A stretch of 64,000 nucleotides of DNA, taken from NCBI GenBank assembly GCA_015178975.1, contig WHVD01000008.1:124001-188000 (forward strand). Reading direction: 5' to 3'. Below the pieces are notes generated by a model, which was not told the DNA's origin, ran no database searches, and worked only from the letters and a program-made list of their open reading frames with translations. Each line of letters starts with the position of its first letter. Within the stretch, counting starts at the first letter, position 1. This stretch comes from Hysterangium stoloniferum (lineage: Eukaryota > Basidiomycota > Agaricomycetes > Hysterangiales > Hysterangiaceae). Both the position numbers and the translations under genes were made by a program. Shown in pieces: positions 39,042-55,208 of this stretch.

Positions 39042-41695
39042 ATGGGTTTTTCACGATATTTCGACGTTCAAACCATTACTAGCAATGCTTTCAGGCTAAT
39101 CACTTGGATCTTCCTCAGAGTAGTGAGTTATTTTATAACTTCTGTGTCTTGGGATAATTTATTTTCTACATAACATGAACCAGGTACCTTCGCCTCGATT
39201 GACAACACCTATCTACGTGCTGTACACATTATATGTCGTGTCATGGACATCTACGTTCTTTTTGGTTTCTTCTCCTGTACAACAGGTGGGGGTAGAAACT
39301 TCCAAGACAGAAAAAGTACCCGACAGTGACGGGGACTCTATTGAAACTGAAGAGCCGAAGCCCATCGTTGTGCCTACAGTACGCTATAGTCCTGTTTGTT
39401 CTAAACACCATAATGACTTTTTACAGAAACCTCTTCCTCACGGTACTTTCTCTACTCTGGTACTATCACTGCCCACATCCTCCCTTTTATTACGCATATC
39501 TGTGCTCATTATTAACTCACTCCTGCTCGCCTGCACCTATGATTTAATCTACCAGCCTATTCGTCACCCGGCTTCATCACTCGTCTTCACTCGGGTTGGT
39601 GCGGTGGAGCCGGATAATGTAAAGATCCTTGTCAGGTGGCCAGAGCCAGAGGACGGGATAGTCCGAGTTGTTTGGAGGCAAGCTACCCCTAGTGGTACTA
39701 TGGCTACTGCCTGGAAGGAAGGACCACTTATTTCTCTTCATAACGAGACCGATTGGGTAGGTGTTGGCAAAATCGGTGGCTTATGGCCAAGCACAGACTA
39801 CGAATGTTTGTCCTTCAGTTTGTCAGGCCCGCAGCCCTGACTTATGCTTCTTTTAGACCTCCTTGCCTACGAGAATGCAACACATCTACCTTATCCAGAA
39901 TCGCCAATCGCCTTCCGCACCTTCCCTGATCCCCGCTTGACGACTGGCAACCACTTCAAATTTGTTGCCTCGAGCTGCATGTTGCCAAATTTCCCGTATC
40001 TGCCGTTTAAAGGAGACCGCATTAGGGGCTTCGACCTTCTGAATGATTATCTTTGGCCAACAGTTTCTGTTGCCCCACCTTCCATTGTCTCAAACGATGC
40101 GGCTTCTCCTCGCGAAGAGCAGGTGCCGCCAACGGTCAATGCAAGTGGCGACTTGGCGTCAGAGTCGCCCACTGTTCTTGAACAGACAGTCTCAGTCAAA
40201 ATAAGCAATACATCTACGGTTCTGAGCAGTTCTCCGGCAACAGCTTCACCAGTGCCGAGCACCGTGCCGACGGAATTCATGATCCTCTTGGGAGATTTCG
40301 TTTATGCTGATGTACCATCGTACGGTGGTGACGATCTAGAGGCATATCGACGTCTTTATCGAAGGATGTACGCTAGTCCTAGTTTCCGCAAAGTTTATGA
40401 ACGTCTACGTGAGTTCTCTCATATAGTCTTTGGAGGAGATATTCATCGGTCTCCTTTTAAGCCGTGCTGAACATCTTTGACGACCATGTGGATACTTTCT
40501 GTTGACCTACAACGAACAATGACCTGATCGTTGATTTTTCAGGAATTTATCAACAACGTAGAGGGTAAATCTACGTTAGAGCCACCGATTGTCAACGCTT
40601 CTTCTGCATACACCTCGTACAATGGGCAGGCGAATTATGATGCCATCGTCGAGGATGGTCACTATTATGATTTCAGGTTCGTAATAGTTCTTTTGAACAC
40701 CGCTTTGAAACTGAAACGCAATGGCAGATATGGCGATGTCGCATTTTTTGTTTTGGATACACGTATGCATCGTTCTGGGTCTGATATATCAGGAGAAGAT
40801 GGGAAGAAAACTATGCTGGGCGACAAACAATTAACAGCACTCTATGAATGGTTAGATCGGGTATGCAGCGCAAAGCTCGCATTTTTTCAATATCACTCAG
40901 TATACATACCTTTTAGGTCAATTCTACCACAACCTTCAAATTTATAATCACATCCGTACCATTCACTTCATTGTGGACGGTCGACCCCGAGGATGGTTGG
41001 TCCGGATACTTAGATGAGAGAGATGCGCTTCTAGGCGTAATGGGAACAATCCCCAACATATTTATTATCTCGGGAGATAAACACGAGTTCGCTGCGATCG
41101 AGTTTTTGGGAGGCAAAGTGGTTGAGTATAGTACCAGCCCACTGTCGATGCGAGTAGCGATATTCCCGCTTATACTTTATCCCTTTCTGACCTACCTTTT
41201 TTTTTTGAATGTTAGGTTTTACATCCCTATTGTCAGAACACTAAGGAAGCAGAGTAAGAGACTTGTCGAGAAATGGGTACAGAAAGTAGATGTAAATGAG
41301 GCTGGCGAACAAACTGTACGGAATGAACTAGAATGGATCCCTGAAGAAAAAGTACTTAAGGCTCTGCCGCTTGGTAATTATAAGTGGTATGCAATGGTCG
41401 GATTTTTGTCCTATTGCCTCCAATAACACTGTGCGTAGGTCTTCATTCGAGGTCGATACTACAGATAGACAAAAACCGACTCTCAAGGTTGACGTGGTCA
41501 TAAATGGTCGAACAGAGTGGCAGTGAGTATACATTTTTCGACCGGCCCGACTAATCGTCTTATTCTATTACCAGGCACACCATTCACGGCACACCTGTCG
41601 CTTTAAAATCCTCTAGTGCTTTGGGTACACAAATCACGCGTGGTCTCAAAGGCGCTTTAGGCAAATTGGGGTTATCCCCAACAAAATGGTTCTGA
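39042..41695 (+). CDS. PhoD-like metallophosphatase with N-terminal membrane segments
   Basis: Membrane-anchored member of the PhoD/alkaline phosphatase D-like metallophosphatases. Exon 1 from the ATG at 39042 (MGFSRYFDVQTITSNAF) joins through an intron to VPSPRLTTPIYVLYTLYVV. Hydrophobic segments lie at about 39210-39280 and 39480-39560. The catalytic part has NHFKFVASSCMLPNFPY, MILLGDFVYADVP, DDHEFINN (rebuilt by an intron at 40477-40542), FVLDTRMHRSG, FQYHSVYIPF and ISGDKHEFA with metal-binding Asp/His. A Ser/Thr/Pro-rich insert (about 40080-40270) splits the fold. Late introns give YKWSSFEVDTTD and a C-terminus ending SPTKWF. A possible intron at 41144-41215 would remove a stretch that otherwise looks like an extra membrane helix. 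Substrate unknown. Confidence 0.82.
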
Positions 41696-41803
41696 CGGCG
41701 CATGTCCAGATTCGATCTATTTAAAAGTCGGTTTCGGCAATGTTTAAACTATTATACCCTGTGTTACTACCGCCTACATTACAGTCACAACGATAGTTCG
41801 GAA

Positions 41804-46128
<4,325 letters not shown>

Positions 46129-46790
46129 ATAGCTAGTGCAATGTTTTACCTTATACTACACGAAGGCTAAAATCATTTCACTGCTGATATAAGTGAGCTT
46201 AGGTAATGGGTTTATGAGAGTCGAAGACGGTATAGCGAGATATATAATGTAGAAGACATAGATTAACAGGACCCAATGAGGGTTGGATACAGGATATACC
46301 ATGATCATACATGTATAATCAGGTCAAACAAACAATATGTCCTTTGTCAAAGAAAGGCAATAATAATTGGGGATTGATTAGGTGTACGGGTGTTAGGACA
46401 GCGACCCTTGTGGGCCAGCGAACGCACTCGGAACGGGATAAAGGCGAGCCGTTGACCCAGCAGACGTCGGCTTTAAGTATCTGAGAAGGAGTGAATAATT
46501 TGTGATAAAATGCCTAAAATAATGGAGAATGTCTATTCTTTAGAAGATCAAAAAAGATATTGGGGGCACTTATAAGGATCTACATGTACTTAAATCCAAT
46601 ACCAGATTTTGGAGGTTTTGCTATGTAGAATAAATAAATCAGGGTTGATGATGTTCTCTACAGAATGTATTAGTCTTGATCCATAAGGCAATCAGGCGCC
46701 CGCTTCATTCGGGACGTCAATCGTAATTGGACCATAGAAAATAGCCTCCATATGTTTCTTCAGCTCCCTTGACCATCCGAGACGACCTCC
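46129..46790. other. Divergent intergenic region between PEX6 and ERG1
   Basis: 662 bp with no supported coding region. It contains the 5' flanks of both genes. I could not assign a sterol-response element with confidence. Confidence 0.5.
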
Positions 46791-48541
<1,751 letters not shown>

Positions 48542-48839
48542 CTGGAGCCACAAAATATCCTATCTCAGCTTCTTAGAAAGCATAGATCCATTGATAGCCT
48601 GTCTTGGCATTCGGACTTGATTTGTTAATGTTAATAAACATCGAGGTCGCAGCTCAATGTTGGTCGACTTTGACGGGAACTTTTTAAAATCAATCTAGCC
48701 TATTTTTTTATTAGTCATGTTCCCCACTCCATAGTGTCTTTTCTTTATCAAGTTATGTCTGACTGGATATGGAGACAAACTTTTTGCGCCTCTGCAGCGG
48801 AAGCGGCATGACAGGTGCTCCAAAAAAAATTGTTCCCAA

Positions 48840-49190
48840 GGAGTAATGTGGACAAAGATAGCGTGTCTCTGTAGAAGCCCCAGGAAAGCAGTTAACGACC
48901 TACTCCCTCTCTCGGAGGACTTCTTGCCGCAACAACGGTATCTAAATCGTTTTATATCTGAACCCCCTCCTCTTCCCCGGGAAGTGACACTATTACATGC
49001 TTAAGCACCTTAGCAATGTTGGAAACAGATGAAGATATGTTCCGAAAGAAAACATCATAGGGGGACAAAAAAAGGAGCAATGTAGACGAGGATAGCATGT
49101 CTCCGTGGAAAACCCAAGAAAGCAGTGTCTAAATAGGTTTGGATTTGAAAACCCCCGGAGGGACACTTTTAACATGCTTAAGCACCATGG
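48840..49190. repeat. Degenerate tandem duplication, about 234 bp offset
   Basis: A block beginning gagtaatgtggac at 48841 returns as gagcaatgtagac at 49075. Both continue through related stretches (gatagc.tgtctc, aagaaagcag or caggaaagcag) to the shared end catgcttaagcacc (about 48997 and 49173). The copies are some 75-80% alike by eye with length differences. No coding potential is supported. Confidence 0.6.
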
Positions 49191-49991
49191 AATTTCTTGT
49201 TTTCCATGCCAGGGAAATAGATACTGAAGATAGTCTCCTTGAGGACATAAATAAGGGGCTAATTGTGGGCCTTTAACGAAAAGTGAAGGGATCAACTTTG
49301 ACATGACTTCAGTGGCAAGCTATTTGATCTGACCTGGTATATTCGGGCAGTATAAGGCGACTCGGATACCATAATTCTTCAATGCCGAGGGAAACTTTGC
49401 AAGTCATTGTCGTAACCAAGGATGGGTAATGGCTTCAGTGAGCTACTGCAGCAGTTAGATATGTTCGCTACAGTGAAATACGTGACAGCTCGTAAGTACA
49501 GCGATAGAACCATCACATTTACATGGGTGAGTACCGATAAGGACATCGACAGCGTACGGGGATAAGCAATGCATCACGTTACCTTCATGCCATTTGCAAA
49601 GTAAATGGGCGCACTGTATAGTATTGCTTCGACCCGTAAAGCCAACCCACCACATTGAATACATCAATCACGACTCTATCGAGTAGATTAAGCTGAATTC
49701 AGCAATCAGTCCATCTCGCGAGTCGACGGACAAAGCAGTTGCAAAATTAGGCGGGAGCTATAACTAAGGTGTATGATGTCACAGCTCTTCGCACTAAGTA
49801 GCGTTCCTTTCCTAACTCTCATTACTCACTTTCTATCATTAAGGCTACATACTGTTTTAGGAAGATAACTCTACCACAATTGACTGAATGTAATTAACTT
49901 ACCGCATCGCCTAGGCGGAAAAACTTTTGGAGCAGAAGCACTGGCTAAATACGGCATTGTATTCTCGTCACTGTTACCACCGGTCACTTTC
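49191..49991. other. Non-coding spacer
   Basis: About 800 bp with no gene supported. The end (49920-49991) may hold an upstream exon of the broken DUF202-like gene, reading EALAKYGIVFSSLLPP. Confidence 0.4.
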
Positions 49992-50400
49992 ATGTTGAAA
50001 AATCAAGGGAGCACCGCCAGAGATTACCTCGCATTTGAGCGCAATTTCTTGACACAGGTCTGTCTTAATCATTCTTGTATTGTCAGTCTCAATTTACAAA
50101 AATTAGTGTCGCTTTGGACTTCTTCTTTCTTTACTTTCCTCTTCCTTTCTCCTGAGCGCGAGGATCCCAACGCCAAATGCACCCACTGGCAGCTACCCTC
50201 ACTTGCCCCCAAATGCTAGGCTTCCCTTGGGATATCTTTTCTTCATATTTGGATTTTCTGGCATCTGTCTTGCACTGTACGCCATTGTAACACCCTCTGT
50301 AGCTCAACATATCACAGCTTACACTGCAATCATAGGTGTTATTACGCATTAGGCTACAGGCAGTTAACACAGAGGCAGGCTTTCCTGCGAGTATCCAAGT
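49992..50400 (+). pseudogene. Remnant of a DUF202-family small membrane protein gene
   Basis: The segment MLKNQGSTARDYLAFERNFL is a clear match to the start of DUF202 proteins (consensus N-x-G-S-x-A-R-D-x-L-A-x-E-R-x-F-L). Downstream, hydrophobic segments FALTSSFFTFLFL and LPLGYLFFIFGFSGICLALY fit the expected membrane helices. A later piece (YRQLTQRQAFLRV) fits the usual C-terminal end. These lie in different frames: an intron at about 50060-50108 explains one change, but those near 50212 and 50340-50360 have no intron of normal size. I conclude it is probably a decayed gene, though an odd splice pattern cannot be excluded. Some family members are linked to vacuolar polyphosphate enzymes; function here is unknown. 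Confidence 0.55.
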
Positions 50401-50889
50401 GAGTGGATGGTTATAAGCTTCAATGGATATATCTCTTATTTATTTATTGAGGTTACAAACGATATCACTGGCTATGGTGTCGGCGATGATTCTCGCCACC
50501 TGTATCTTTCTTTCAGGCAGAAAGTTGTGAAGTCGGATCCGGTATACCAGTCATCGCATGAAATAGGTGTGTGTGTGGACTACCTGCTTAAGTTGTCATT
50601 TGCTGACTTACCCGATCGTAACAGGTCAAGCTTGACCAAAAGCTTGTGCATAGTTTGTTGGACTTTTTTAGTTTGATGTGTTGCACAGTCGCTAAGGGCG
50701 CATGTAGCTTTACAGTATCAGTTGATGTAGTTATTTTTTTTGTTCCGGAGACCGGCATGTTTGTATTGCAAACCAATTTCTTTAGGTAGCAGTAATTAGT
50801 TGTAACTGAGGTATTATCTACTGTATATATACGCAAAAGGATAGGTGGAAGACAAAGCACAATGGGCCACTTTGTTGTTTCATGTTGCG
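50401..50889. other. Non-coding spacer
   Basis: Nearly 500 bp with no supported gene or repeat. It ends where the solo foldback arm begins. Confidence 0.4.
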
Positions 50890-51110
50890 CATCAGGGATT
50901 TGGAAATGTCTACACCCATTATGTAGATTCCCTAGCCTCCCTAGCCTCCCTAGATCTATAGTAAGCTTTTATACCGACTAGTAAATAGGGATCTCGCGAA
51001 AGTAGTGTGTCTAGCCGTGTCTAGCCGTGTCTAGCCATGTTAGCTAGCTCTCCTAGATGGCTCTAGACAATATAGATGGCATACTTACTGATCTTCCCAC
51101 TTTCCTGATG
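50890..51110. repeat. Solo arm of the foldback element seen at 20947-21430
   Basis: 221 bp bounded by CATCAGG and CCTGATG, closely matching the left arm at 20951-21142: catcagggatttgg at the start, then gtctacacccattatgtag, gactagtaaatagggatctc, and cttactgatcttcc near the end. It has extra copies of the short direct repeats ccctagcct and gtctagcc, which explain the greater length (221 against 192 bp). The partner inverted arm is absent. Confidence 0.85.
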
Positions 51111-52077
51111 CGGTTACCTTTGTCTTTGCCCACACGGCCCCCCACGGGTCACAGCCTTGTTACCTCAAGAATGGCCTGAATATCTCAGACGCATTGGGAG
51201 CTCAGCGGTGTTGTCCAACAGTAAACAAATGAACGAATCAAAAGCTTAACCAGTAATATATCCTCCACTGTTCAATTTAAGAGGAGTTAGTTAGAGAACC
51301 AATTTCCAGGTTTTGGGCACTCGACTTCGTTGAATTTGGTTGTATGAATTTGGTCGATTATTTTTTCAACAGTCTCCTGAATACATGGAGCACTCGACCT
51401 GCGAAGCCATTACTGGAGCCGTTGATGTAATGGATATCCCAGTGTTAAGGGCTAGTAGGTTTTTAATATCGGAATCTTGCTGAACACACTCCGAAACTAT
51501 TATGTAAAATTTCGCGTACTTACGGCGATGATCAAATCATCGAAGAAGACGTTCAACTCGGCCAAGAGAGGAGCTCCCACCATCATTCTAGAGGTGTTTT
51601 CAGGAGAGGTGGTTTGTGCAACAATATTCTTACTCTTAGAATTACCAAGTATGACAGTCTAGATAGGGAGGCTGTTTGCCCTGCTTACCAAAAGATCGGA
51701 CAAATGCCAATTGCTGAATCAAAGGGGTTGGTAAAGAAGGCCAGGTGCCTCATAATATGTTAGAGAAAGACAAGTGTGATGGCACCAAAACGTGGAGGCA
51801 GAGGGATGATTCATGGTAGTGTTCTCTCTAATAGCCTAAGATGAGTATATTGTTTGGACACTTGCATTTGTATCACTTTGTCTCTGCAATTCATAGAAAG
51901 TACCTGAGTGGTTGTTATTTTCATTGTTAGAATTGGAAATTCAATATCTATAAGTGTCAGGCTGTTGTATGGGCACAGGTTGGCCCTCAGTAAATAAACT
52001 GTTGTAAGAGTCCAGGTTGGCCATCAGAAGACCTATGTATATATATATATAATCCATAATATAATACTAGACTATAA
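51111..52077. other. Non-coding spacer
   Basis: About 970 bp with only short open frames. A simple ta repeat lies at about 52037-52051, just upstream of the tRNA-like head. Nothing else recognised. Confidence 0.4.
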
Positions 52078-52139
52078 GGTCCAGTAGCTCAGTGATTAAG
52101 AGTACCAGCATACTGTTAAAATACATGTGTCTCTATCAT
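52078..52139 (+). repeat. tRNA-like 5' half (SINE head or tRNA remnant)
   Basis: The start ggtccagtagctcagtgatt has the acceptor strand and an A-box-like D arm of a eukaryotic tRNA (GCTC ... GAGT pairing). No T arm or B box (GGTTCGAATC-like) follows, because the retrotransposon LTR begins at 52140. The region past the 3' LTR at 63408 does not continue it either. It may be the 5' head of a tRNA-derived SINE or a truncated tRNA gene. Confidence 0.55.
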
Positions 52140-52801
52140 TGTGAAGGATAGGTCATATAGGAGGTGCGACTAAAGGCTCTAAGCCTAGACCTTAAGCCGC
52201 TTTATAATACAATTATTTCATTTTGTTTTATATTTTTTATTCTCTCTTTATCTCTCATAAATACACTTTATTAGTTCGAGAGTCCATGTATGCTTGTGGG
52301 CGCTCTCGCCCACAAGAAGTATGCGTATGTCACAGTAGTAGTCACACAACAGAAACTCAGACACCTTTCAACCCCGACAACCATCACCTGCACACGCAAG
52401 TACTGGTTTGGGGTCTTGTCTAAAACAAACCTCTACTCTATCTCTCTTCATTGAGTCATAGTAATTACACTTCGCACTGAAACAGTCGAAGTCCGTTACT
52501 ACTATTCGACTCAACTTCAAGCTCTTGAACAGTGCGGTAAGAATATCCATCGTAACTAACTTTCTTAGGATATTCTCTCTCCTTCGCGCACTATATACTT
52601 TCTCTTGTCTATTCGGCCTTCAGCCCAACTAGCTAAACAATTGAATTGTACCGTAAGGTCGATCCGTCCTTGTAATTATCTGCCGATCATACCTTAAGGG
52701 TCAATTGTAATCTACATCTTAACTACTAGTCGATTGTATTTTGTACTATCGTTAGTTGATAACGATCGTACATTGAGTGGTAAACTACTTGACCCTTTAC
52801 A
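52140..52801 (+). repeat. 5' LTR
   Basis: 662 bp, begins TGTGAAGG and ends CCTTTACA (TG...CA). Matches the 3' LTR along its length with many transitions and an 8 bp length difference in the T-rich section. Confidence 0.95.
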
Positions 52802-52802
52802 G

Positions 52803-52820
52803 TGGTGATCCGAGCTGGAC
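52803..52820 (+). other. Primer-binding site
   Basis: One base after the 5' LTR comes TGGTGATCCGAGCTGG; its complement ends in CCA, as expected of a tRNA 3' end. The priming tRNA was not identified. Confidence 0.6.
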
Positions 52821-52983
52821 CCTCATTCACTGCGATCTACACGAACAATCAGCTAGTAGTATTATGACCTTAACCAGTGGTGGAACCACCTGAATCCCTA
52901 CGCCCGTAGGTGCCCCTTGGACTAGAAAGGAATATCCCGGTTTAGGGCTACCCAGTAATGTCACGACACGAAAGTCATCTCTA

Positions 52984-53979
52984 ATGACTCAAGAGGCCGA
53001 TACCATTTTGGAACCTTCACAAGGTGAATGCGGGCTTCCCGCGAGTAATCCTGCTGGAACGAGCAAAGATAACTCTTATTTTAAGTTGTCAGAAACCCTC
53101 AGACTCCTTACTGCTCGAGCGAACAGAAACGACACCGGTTTAAAATTTCCACCGCCTCAAGTTATGCTACAGAATCCCTTTAGGGGTCAGGTATATTTCG
53201 CTGAGCCAGCAAATGACAAGTGGGACAAATACTACTCGGAACAAATCAAAGAGAAGGAAATTGACGCAGTAGCTGCGGACTACTTAGATAGGTACCCCAA
53301 CATGCCTAAGGAAGTATCTGTCTGGCTAAGCAGGTTGAATAGCATCATGATCACCGATTCCTTCTTTTCCCAAACAGGTACTCTAGATCAGCTGGCGGAG
53401 CAACTCCCCGAGTGGTCTGAGGAACTAGTCACCATTGACATCGCCGGAAGGGGATGTATAAGGCTAGCGTTATTCGAATGGATTCTTAACCTAGTGGCCA
53501 TGCATGATGACACGTTACAGATCTTACATGTAATCCTAGATCGGGGTGGAACAGTACCTAAGGTGGATTACCGGTATCTTTATACCCGTACACTGGAAAG
53601 ATCCCTATACGAAGCCTCCCCGAACCTCCCATTCGCCTACCACAGCCTGCGACATAGGCTCATTCGCTGCCGTGAGAAATGAGACAAGTTGCTCATGGAA
53701 GTTCTCCACTCGTATGACGATAGTACCCAAGTACCTGCTTCCCCGGCTCACACGTCCGAAACCTTCATTCGAGATCTCCAAGGATCCCCTGGCACTAGCT
53801 TTCTGCGCTCTCTAAACCGTAAATCTATCCTCGAGAGTTTTCCCCCGGATACGAGGGAGGAGATCTTGGGAAGATTCCAAGAGAAATCTATTGCACCCGT
53901 CCTTCTGGCCAGTGGAAGCAAGACTCTCAGCATGTCACCCCAGGACGACTGTGGACCAGGAACTTCAGACAGACCATGA
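52984..53979 (+). pseudogene. Retrotransposon 5' ORF (N-terminal gag region), broken
   Basis: Open frame from the ATG at 52984, interrupted by TGA at 53680-53682 and ended by TGA at 53977-53979, with coding-like sequence continuing after both in the same frame. The product is polar (for example AADYLDRYPNMPKEVSVWLS and LFEWILNLVAMHDDTL) without a named domain. Position directly after the primer-binding site suggests an upstream gag portion. Confidence 0.7.
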
Positions 53980-54221
53980 AGGAGAGAAGAGCCAAATACC
54001 CCCCGCCGTCGAGTCGCTTTCGGATCTGAAGTAGCTTCCCCCTTTACGACGGTTAGTCACTCCAACGTCCCTATTAGATCGGTCGCAAATCGAAACCGTT
54101 CTTCCTTTGCCACCACCTTCGTCGAAGGAATCACTGGACAAATACCCGGGAGGGGAACTTCTTACCCGAACAACACTCTTCCACCTTTGCCAATTTTGCG
54201 GGCCCCCTTCTTTCCCCCAGG

Positions 54222-55208
54222 AGGACAGATCACGGAAGAGACTGGGATGAGAGAAGGCGAAACCCGAGAAACCCAGGAGGCCCGACAGGTGCTAATAAGA
54301 ACACTAGGAGCGCCGCTCTTGAGACCGATACGGGGAAGTTGACCTTGAACACTAACGATCTCAAAATCAAATGGTCAGATCTCCCAGAATACGACGGCTC
54401 GCAATCTAAGGTGCTGGACTATATAATGGACATTATGAGTTTATCGGAAATCTCAGAATCCATGACAACGATCCTAGGCATTGCTCTTCCCAGACGACTC
54501 AAAGGAAATGTGAAAATCTGGTGGACTACTTTGGATCATGAGCATCGCACTGAATTCAGTCAATCGCACAGGTCCTTCCTTTGGAGCATAGTCGAAGGGT
54601 TATTGGGTACACGATGGCGTGAATCATTGTCCTTAGAATGGGAAGAAATGAGGTTTCGCCAACCCCACCATGACCGCGAAACCCCCGTGCAATATATTCA
54701 AAGAAGAGTTAAGCTCTATAGATTTCTGTACGGATTCTACCAAGAAAAGGAAGAGGAGACTCGCCGGTTAATACTTACCCTGCCCACGGAATGGTTATAC
54801 TTAATACAAGGGCAAGCCATCGAGGACGTCATGAGCCTCCAAGCACACGCCAATAACTTACAGGAAGCTCTAATTAATGCTTGGAATCAAACACATAGAG
54901 ATAGATTTCGCCCCATTAGACCTTGGGTCATGGTCGTGGAAAAAAACGAGTTAGAATTAGAAGCCCCGGAACATACTCCAACTTCCCCCGATTCCATCCA
55001 TCCTCATCAGGTCCTCACCAGCGAAGTAGACGACAAGGGCATGATGAAGACTCCCAGAGCAGGAAGGACTGACCCTACGCGAGGGAAATGACATGGGAAG
55101 CTCTTCTTCGAGAGGAGTGACAAAAGGAGTAGCACTAGACCCTCCAAGGAGTGTTGGATTTGTGGGAGCGCAGAGCATTTCAAAATTGACTGTCCTCACT
55201 CAGGTAAA
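54222..55208 (+). pseudogene. Retrotransposon gag: capsid-like domain and zinc knuckle, broken
   Basis: Frame opens near 54222 and reads through KIKWSDLPEYDGSQSKV, GNVKIWWTTLDHE, VEGLLGTRWRESLSLEWEEM and FRQPHHDRETPVQYIQRR, the retrotransposon gag domain of Ty3/gypsy elements. TGA at 55089-55091 interrupts the frame. Beyond it is a CCHC knuckle, CWICGSAEHFKIDC. The junction with the upstream ORF lies in a different frame. Confidence 0.85.

Noticed and set aside
52078..52139. Complete tRNA gene
   Set aside because: Only the acceptor and D-arm part is present; there is no T arm, B box or acceptor 3' strand on either side of the LTR element.
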